The notes under the pieces are model-generated. The model searched no databases. It had not been told where the DNA came from and was given only the letters and a program-made list of their open reading frames with translations. Source: Physcomitrium patens (Eukaryota > Streptophyta > Bryopsida > Funariales > Funariaceae). Taken from it: a stretch of DNA of 64,000 nt. How positions within the stretch are numbered: the first letter of the stretch is position 1; each line of letters begins with the position of its first letter. The stretch is taken from the NCBI RefSeq assembly GCF_000002425.4, contig NC_037254.1, positions 7,918,144 to 7,982,143 of the forward strand. Direction: 5' to 3'. This document shows positions 57,682-64,000 of the stretch, piece by piece. The translations under genes and the position numbers were made by a program.

Positions 57682-59895
57682 ACGTCATCAATGTCTTCAA
57701 CCATTTCATCCTCTCTCTCATATCTTGCTCGAGATAGCATGTTTGCTACTAAATTGTCCTTCCCAGTAACATGCTTAAATTCCGGATTTAGTGACTTAAT
57801 ATAAGCAATCCATCTCAACATTGCAATATCTGGCGTTGAACAGTTAGTAATCATTCCAAGCAATGGCAAGCAATCTATTTCAATTACTACTACTGCCCCA
57901 ATCAAATAGTCCTTTTCAGCTTTCATAGCCGAAACAACTCTTCAAAGTTCTCTTTTGACTTGCGAATATGTATGCAGATAAATACTTAAAACTTTAGCTC
58001 CAAATCAAACTGCAAATCTATTTCCACTTGAATCATCTTGACTCATAGCCCATCCATAGAAATTGGACTAGCGTCCACAGTAAGAATCACTAGTCTATTG
58101 TACTTATAATCAACCTTTTTCAATATTGGAGGTGACATCAATAATTTCTTTAATCTTTGCATTGCTTGAATATGCCTTTCTTCCCATTTAAATCGGTAGC
58201 CCTTGCATAACAGTTCATATAATGGATCTGCTATGTGAGCATAATGAGGGATCCAGATTTGATAAAATATACATGTACCTAAAAACCTACGAACCTCTGT
58301 TAAAGAATCACAATCCTCTTTCATCCTTCCAATTGCATCAACTTTAGTCGGATCTGGTTTTCTTCCGTATGATCCACATAAATGTCCAACAATCACAACC
58401 TCTTGTACTCCAAATACAGACTTCATACCCGATAATATAAGATGAACTTCTCCAAGCCGAGTTAAAATCTTTTCACAATCTTGTATATGATCAACAACAT
58501 ATTTACCACACCCCCTCTTATCTAAAGTTTCATCCTTGTCTCCTTCTCTGCACCCTTTTATAGGAACATCATCCAAAAAAGACATAGTCTTTTTCGGAAT
58601 AAAATCTCTCAATACCTTATTCATCCTATTCATCATATACGCAACTGAGTTGGTGGCACCTTGAGTAAGAGTGCACATTCTAACCAATCCAAGTAGTGTC
58701 CTCATCGTTGTCATATCTCTACTTCCTTCGGCAAGTTGAAATTGATCATAACCTAAATATAAGTCATTCATTGAATAGATCGCCCTTCCAACAAACGCCT
58801 CAGCAAATTCATCCACAATAGATCTAATTCCTGCATTCCTGACAGTTACTGCATTCATCGGTTGCATATCTTGAATAAACCATAGTGACCCATTCTTCTT
58901 AGGTACCGTAAACCATTAATTAGAATACGGCGCAAAAGAAGGTTTCAATATTTTCATCTTTATCTTTTCTTTTAATAGTTCCACCAATTTAAGTAAATGT
59001 GCTCTCGGTAATGGAATCCATCTTAGATTCCAAGGTACATGCGGTACAGTGAAGATAATCATAGGTGTTATAATATTCGGATCCACACACCCAATTTCAT
59101 GAGATTCGAAAGCAAACGATCTACCTTCTTTAGCCAACATCTTTTTGAAGCAAGTAATTTCCTCCGGCAATAAAGAACCATCAGAACCAATCTTCAATTC
59201 TTCAAAAGTTTCTTCAGTAAATTGATGTCCAATATTCATTGGATCTCTTAAACTTGCTTCTTTTGATGCTTCTCCCATTTGTTCTTTAGAATCTTCTAAT
59301 AATGGTCCGGCAACAGGCTTTACCTTCTTATCTGCCGTTTTATATCTCGTCTCTACAGTGACTTCTAGTGCTTGAAAAGATTCAAGTATGGTATAAATCT
59401 CTCTTGAATGAATCTCAACAATCTTATCATTATCCCCTAACCCAATAGATGTAATTAATTCCAATGAATCTTCCAGTCCATTTTCTTCATAAACACCTAA
59501 AATCCTCTTATCATCTTGCAATGTACCTAACTTGCGTAATTCTCTTTCAATATTATATAATCTTTTTTTTTCTTTTCTTTTAAAATCATCAACTTTCTTA
59601 TACATAATATTTCCATTCTCCAATATACCAATAAAACTCGCATCAAAGGCACCTTCATCTCGCGAGAGTACCTCCTCTTTTGTACCTCCATAATCTCGCT
59701 TTATAGTCGTACCTCCCCAAAATCCTTAAATCCTTCAACAATCTTTGGCAATGGTTTCTCCCTCAACCTATCTCGATTCCGTTCATGGTTAGGAGGTACT
59801 GTTAGAAATTGTACAACTTTCCTCTCATCTTTGCTACGTATCCTTGCATAAGCAGAACCATCGTCAAGTACTTTTGTTTCCATCCGTGTTGCCAT
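57682..59895 (-). pseudogene. Element F pol: RT and truncated RNase H
   Basis: Minus strand. A linker region (58916-59895) with DPNIITPMIIFTVPHVPWNL precedes RT (58043-58867), which has NDLYLGYDQFQL and the active-site motif FLDDVPIKG (58562-58579). The RT connection and RNase H beginning follow (LTVDASP), with a one-base frame change near 58040. RNase H continues at 57682-57926 to MLSRARYERE and then meets the LTR. The whole integrase and the polypurine tract are missing, so this copy could not integrate on its own. The motif set differs clearly from the chromoviruses here and resembles the FLDD-type Gypsy polyproteins I associate with fungi and some plants. Confidence 0.85.
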
Positions 59896-59899
59896 AATA

Positions 59900-60885
59900 T
59901 AAGGTTGTCATAAAATCAACGGATAAGATGTTGTATCTTGAAAAAAGAAATGTTGCTCCGTCGCAACATCCCCAATCCGAATTTTGACATCTGGACAAGC
60001 TCCATATAATTCGCCCCGTGTGTTATTAGCTGCTCGTATTGCCCATCCATGTTTCATATCAATTGGCTATTTTTGCTTCTTATAAAGATCTTTAGACATG
60101 AGATTTATTTCAAAACCATGGTCGACTAAAGCAACAATTGGTTCTTCTATATCTCCTACTTTCACCAATACCTCAGTAGTTGCCCTTGCCTAATGCTTTC
60201 GAGTATAATGGCTCAAAGTTTTCATTTTCTTATCACTATAATCTTCAAAACGTACTCGTTGATTATATCCATTCTTTTCATTTGTTGGTTGCTTGTAACC
60301 AATATCAACCTCTTCTTCTTCTTTATATATTCTTGCATCAATAGCATGACTCATTTCAGTTTCATCCATTAATTGCCTCTTTCGCTTAATGTTGTCAATG
60401 ATAACATCATGAAACTCCTTCTTTACAATTTCCAAGACTTCTTTCAATGTGAATTCCACTTTAGCGTTTAATATACGTTCTTCCAACACCCCTTTCAAAT
60501 TTGTTACTGCTTCAATGTCAGAAAGTAGCTTATAAGCAATTGATTTGCCCTTATCTTTTGTTTCCCTTCTTTTTTCTTCCAATGATGCTGAGGTATCTTT
60601 TACAAGCAATTCTTGTGAAGTTGCCTCCCAAGCCTTGTCTCCTTGAGTTTGCCTCTTAGAAGAATTTCCTTCTCTCGTATCATCAAAATTTCCTCGTCTC
60701 TTTTCTTCCATCAAAGCTTCATATTGGCTCTTAACAATATATGCATGAACTGAAAGAGACTCAACAGGATCCTCCCAACCTAATGCACCTCGTATTGTTG
60801 CTGCAGTCCTCAATAACGCTTCTCGAGGTAATTTCCCTTCTTGCATTGTAGAAACGGCAGAAGCCCAAAACTCACTAGTTTCCGT
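59900..60885 (-). pseudogene. Element F gag C-terminal part and protease
   Basis: Reads continuously on the minus strand from the solo LTR edge. An acidic and basic charged region (60190-60846) precedes a retropepsin-like segment VALVDHGFEINLMSKDL, with DHG at 60115-60123 where most retropepsins have D-S/T-G. Stops at the 60190 boundary and near 60070 interrupt it. The protease would process Gag-Pol. Confidence 0.75.
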
Positions 60886-62480
60886 TGTCGTGTTGTAACA
60901 CGAGTATAATGTGAAAATATAAAAAAAGAAGACTTTTATTAATGTTTAGTTACCTCGAATATTGGGAGCAATGACCAATTTCAGTGCAAATATTGAGAGA
61001 CTAGGTTCAGTCACCTGTTACAGTCAGCCGGGGCTTACTGAAATGCTCCATTCGATTCTAATAACGGGAGTCAGCAGAAAGAGAAAGGACCAATTTACAC
61101 GACCGGTGAGCCTGGTTCGAAGAGCCAATTGGATCCAATTTCAAGAATCCAATCCGGGTCCTCTTACCCAATATGAGACCTGAATTGGTCGGGCAACCCA
61201 ATGCAGTCTAATTACGAGAAAATCCAGGTCTTACTACTGGACTCTTAGCCAATATGAGACCTGAATTGGTCGGGCGACTTAATGTTGTCCCGATTACGGG
61301 GCTCCGATTCCATTTCAGGCTGTTCTGTCCTTTGTGCTGTTCCGGGGACGTCCTTTCGGTAAAAGGATCTCTTAAAGGTAAAAACGGAGGAGAAAGCTCT
61401 GACGACGGAGCCAATTCCAGATCCAAGACGGAAGATTGAAGAGATTTAGAGGCTAGGGTTTGAAAGAGGGGAGAATTAGCATTAAAGAGGAGGAAGGTTA
61501 AGAAATGGGGGGGGGTTTTTTTCAGTGGGGGTTTTTTTCAGTGGGGTTTTTTTAGATGGGGGTTTTTTTTCAGATCGGAGGTTTTTGGATTGAAGAGCTA
61601 GCTTGAAGCTCTTTTCAAGGTCACTAGTTTGGTTTCATTAGGATTTGTGAGGGGAGAGCAATCGCTGCTCAAAGTTAGTGTTTATTTTGGTGTTTCGGAT
61701 TTTATATAAAACATTGATGGTTTGCATTCTCAATTGGTTTGTGCAAGTCATGTAGCATCTATGGATCAAAATTTGGTATTGTTTGGGTAGTTGGGTGTGC
61801 TAAGTGTATACAAAAATTTGTGTTAATCTAATGATGCAATCAAGAGATATCTGGGTTTTAGTACAAAGGGTTGTCGGAAGTTGGCAGTCTAGGGTTGGAT
61901 AAGATTTTTGTGATATCTGAAGATCTACTAGTTGGATCGACGTAATTTTTGGCTTGGTAATAGAAGATTTGGAGATCAAGCGGCTACTCAATTTTGAGCT
62001 GGAGTTAACAGTTGACAAAGGAGAAATCACTTCTGGAGTTTCTACATCAAATTTCAAGGTTGCGGCCAAGTGTCATCAGTGCGGTTTTTGGACGTTTTCT
62101 TGCAATCTGTAAGTTGGGTTGGGCTGAAATTTTTTGAGCATATAGAAGGCTTATACTGGTATTTGGGTGCAAAATTTCACACTAAGTGGATAGTTTGATC
62201 AAAAGTTACAGCTTGTCAAAGCTCACTGGCTAGGATTAGGGCTTGTTAAGAAAAACAAAAACAACTTAATTATAAAAGAAATAAAGCAATTGGAATATTG
62301 TATGGTTAAAATGACTATGAGGAGTGTTTTTAAATACTTAGAAATTGATATTTCAATTATATTCTTCATACATGGATAAAATCTATTAGGGTTTCTTTGT
62401 TATTTGTAAAAACAACTATACCTTCCACAGCCAGATACCCAGTGTATTCCCGAACAAGACAACACGTAATACGACACCGT
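60882..62480 (+). mobile_element. Solo LTR nested in element F gag (same family, inverted)
   Basis: LTR 60886-62476 (1591 bp) flanked by CCGT on both sides (60882-60885, 62477-62480), a 4-bp match or an imperfect 5-bp duplication. Its first ~620 bp are the reverse complement of 57060-57681, including the 81-bp tandem units. The far end carries the TGTCGTATTACGTG terminus in reverse. The middle (61600-62400) diverges from the F LTR and makes it longer. Terminal bases TGTCGT/ACGACA form a perfect inverted repeat. Gag reads straight across the site once the LTR is excluded, proving insertion. Confidence 0.85.
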
Positions 62481-63668
62481 ACTTCCACCAAGGTCATCAT
62501 CTACTCTAGCACCATAACTTACACTTTCTCGTGCTGCTGTTTTATGCTCTTTTAAGTAATCTTGAACCAATGCTCTCATTCCTCCCTTGCCAAAATTGGT
62601 TTGAAGAAGATCCTCCCTATCTTTTAATACTATCTTTCCATCTTTTCAGCAAATAATTCCTTGCCGTATCATATTATTAAATTCATTGCAATCTTTCCTA
62701 GTGTGTGAAGCGTCATCACACCAAACGCATCTTTGTATACATCCTTATTTTGAAACATTCTTCAAATTGTTTGTAGAAGTATTCTCTTCAAGTCTTGCCA
62801 ATTTGATTTGAAGATCTCGCATTCCTCATATAATTTCTTCCATCCCCATATCTGCTTTCTTTGATAAGAATGTCAAAGGTTGAACTGTAGGCATTGTTGG
62901 TGGTGTTGTATGTACTGGAGCTTTGGGTGCTTGTACTATTTTCGGAATATTGCTCCTATCCTTCATCCTTTCTCTTTTTGTAAGCAACCCCACTGCATCT
63001 TCAACGTTCCTCCACTTTGTTGTCAATCCTTCATCTTCTTCTTTGTCTTCAAGAAGGAGTTCTAATTTTCTTTACAATTCTCCATCAGTAGCTTGAAGAA
63101 ATAGATCAACTTTGTTTGGCTCCAATGTCAATTTTTCTACCTTCGATAATTGAGAGTATTGCCTTTCAAATTCCCTTAGTAGCTCTGTTGCTTGCAAATT
63201 CTTATTAGGCCGTTTAATCCATTCCAGAAACAACTTCTTAGTAATGCGATCAGCATCTTCCAAGAAATATTCGTCTTTCAATGCATGTGAAAAAACCTCC
63301 CATGAATTCCCATAACGATCCGTAATCGATGTAATGTGGTCTCTTATCTCCGATATCGTAGCAAGTCCAAATAATTCAACCATTTTCTTCTCAGCAATTT
63401 GATTTAATTCCATTTCATAAATATAACATCTTAAATACCTTGAAATATTCCTTCCATCAAATTGATCAATTTTATTGACCACTGCTTGCAATGCTTTGGT
63501 TGCCAAAGCTTCCTTTTGATCATTGCTTTGCTGTTGCTGCATCGATAATGAGAAGGCTTGAAACATACTAGCAATAGACGGATCCATGTATATACCTTGT
63601 CCTTTAGAAGAACCCCCACCAGAAACTCCTCCCAAAGATCCTTCAAAATTTTTATTTTTGTTCTCCAT
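62481..63668 (-). pseudogene. Element F gag N-terminal part
   Basis: ATG at minus-strand 63668 (MENKNKNFEGSLGG). A Gly/Ser then Gln-rich N-terminus leads to a capsid-like region with VVNKIDQFDGRNISRYLRC and FLEWIKRPNKNLQATELL. A stop near 63072, a TGA near 62826 and another near 62760 break the frame. A CCHC zinc knuckle CVWCDDASHTRKDC is readable near 62705-62745. Continues into 60190-60885 beyond the nested LTR. Confidence 0.82.
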
Positions 63669-63717
63669 AAAAATAAAAATAAAATCAATTGAAATCCAAT
63701 ATCTTCCACCTCAAGCT

Positions 63718-63735
63718 TTCACGTCGGGTTCACCA
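63718..63735 (-). other. Primer binding site of element F (tRNA-type)
   Basis: On the minus strand TGGTGAACCCGACGTGAA lies 4 nt inside the 5' LTR. It starts with TGG, the complement of tRNA CCA, so element F appears tRNA-primed, in contrast to A-D. Confidence 0.7.
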
Positions 63736-63739
63736 CTTA

Positions 63740-64000
63740 TGTTGTATTACGTGCTTTCTTGCTCGAGAACGCACCAAGCGTCTGGCTGTAGAAGGTAGTA
63801 TGGAGATTCGCTAATATTCAAGCAGTCTATCAGTTTTTGATTGTTGGAATATAGACGATTGCAAGAATATATCGTAAATCTATACGGATATCCTTTGACT
63901 GCTTGCCGAAATCCTTTTTGCCCCAGTTGGTAGGTCTCTAGATGTTATAGAGAACCCCGAACAATCCAATCTGCTAATCTCTGATATTGCTTTACACTCA
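63740..64000 (-). repeat. Element F 5' LTR (cut by window end)
   Basis: TGTTGTATTACGTGC onward matches 56469-56730 nearly base for base, with scattered transitions. The remaining ~950 bp lie outside the window. Confidence 0.92.

Larger units (their letters stand above)
56469..64000 (-). mobile_element. Element F: Ty3/Gypsy element of another lineage, no integrase, partial
   Basis: Minus-strand element. Left (3') LTR 56469-57681; internal region with gag, protease, RT and part of RNase H; right (5') LTR from 63740, cut by the window end. No chromodomain or integrase is present: the RNase H frame runs straight into the 3' LTR with no polypurine tract. A solo LTR of the same family (60886-62476) is inserted in gag in the opposite orientation. 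LTRs begin TGTC or TGTT and end ACGACA. Confidence 0.88.

Overview
This window reads as nuclear chromosome from a land plant, most likely a bryophyte such as a moss. The evidence is a complete gene for a plant-specific HD2-type histone deacetylase, chromodomain-bearing Ty3/Gypsy elements (chromoviruses) and a Helitron, set in very AT-rich, microsatellite-rich sequence. The species assignment is inference. No tRNA, rRNA, CRISPR or organellar segment was recognised.

Layout. 1-10.5 kb: strongly AT-decayed chromovirus copy (element A) with rearranged LTR pieces at its 5' side and a 1.6 kb insertion in its gag. 10.5-17.4 kb: AT-rich, no gene seen. 17.4-23.6 kb: a Helitron with a 1258-codon Rep/helicase reading frame, preceded by what looks like the 3' end of a second Helitron. 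25.0-29.3 kb: nine-exon HD2-type gene on the plus strand, the only ordinary host gene seen. 30.5-36.5 kb: decayed minus-strand chromovirus (element B) with CATGG target duplications. 37.2-43.3 kb: minus-strand chromovirus of a second family (element C), TTTAT duplications. 44.5-50.9 kb: best-preserved chromovirus (element D), plus strand, TATGG duplications. 50.9-56.2 kb: no gene recognised; it includes a GC-richer non-coding block and long pyrimidine tracts. 56.5 kb to the window end: a different Gypsy element (F), minus strand, inserted into a D-type LTR, lacking integrase and carrying a nested solo LTR of its own family.

Main result. The four chromoviruses share two features I do not recognise from plant elements. 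First, the sequence 2 nt inside the 5' LTR is not a standard tRNA-type primer site. It is an 11-nt complement of the LTR sequence lying 31-32 nt after the TATA box, where transcription should start. This is the arrangement of the self-priming Tf1/sushi retrotransposons. Family C has a different 11-mer, and its LTR partner differs to match. Second, each element carries an extra reading frame after pol (about 100-140 codons, arginine-rich N-terminus, conserved GHYxWLxGxxNHL core). Its frame is preserved between two diverged families. Element C also carries heat-shock-element arrays in its U3.

Decay is dominated by C-to-T and G-to-A changes: most stops arise from CGA or CAA codons, start codons become ATA, and catalytic residues change the same way. 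This fits deamination of methylated cytosine. No element here looks autonomous.
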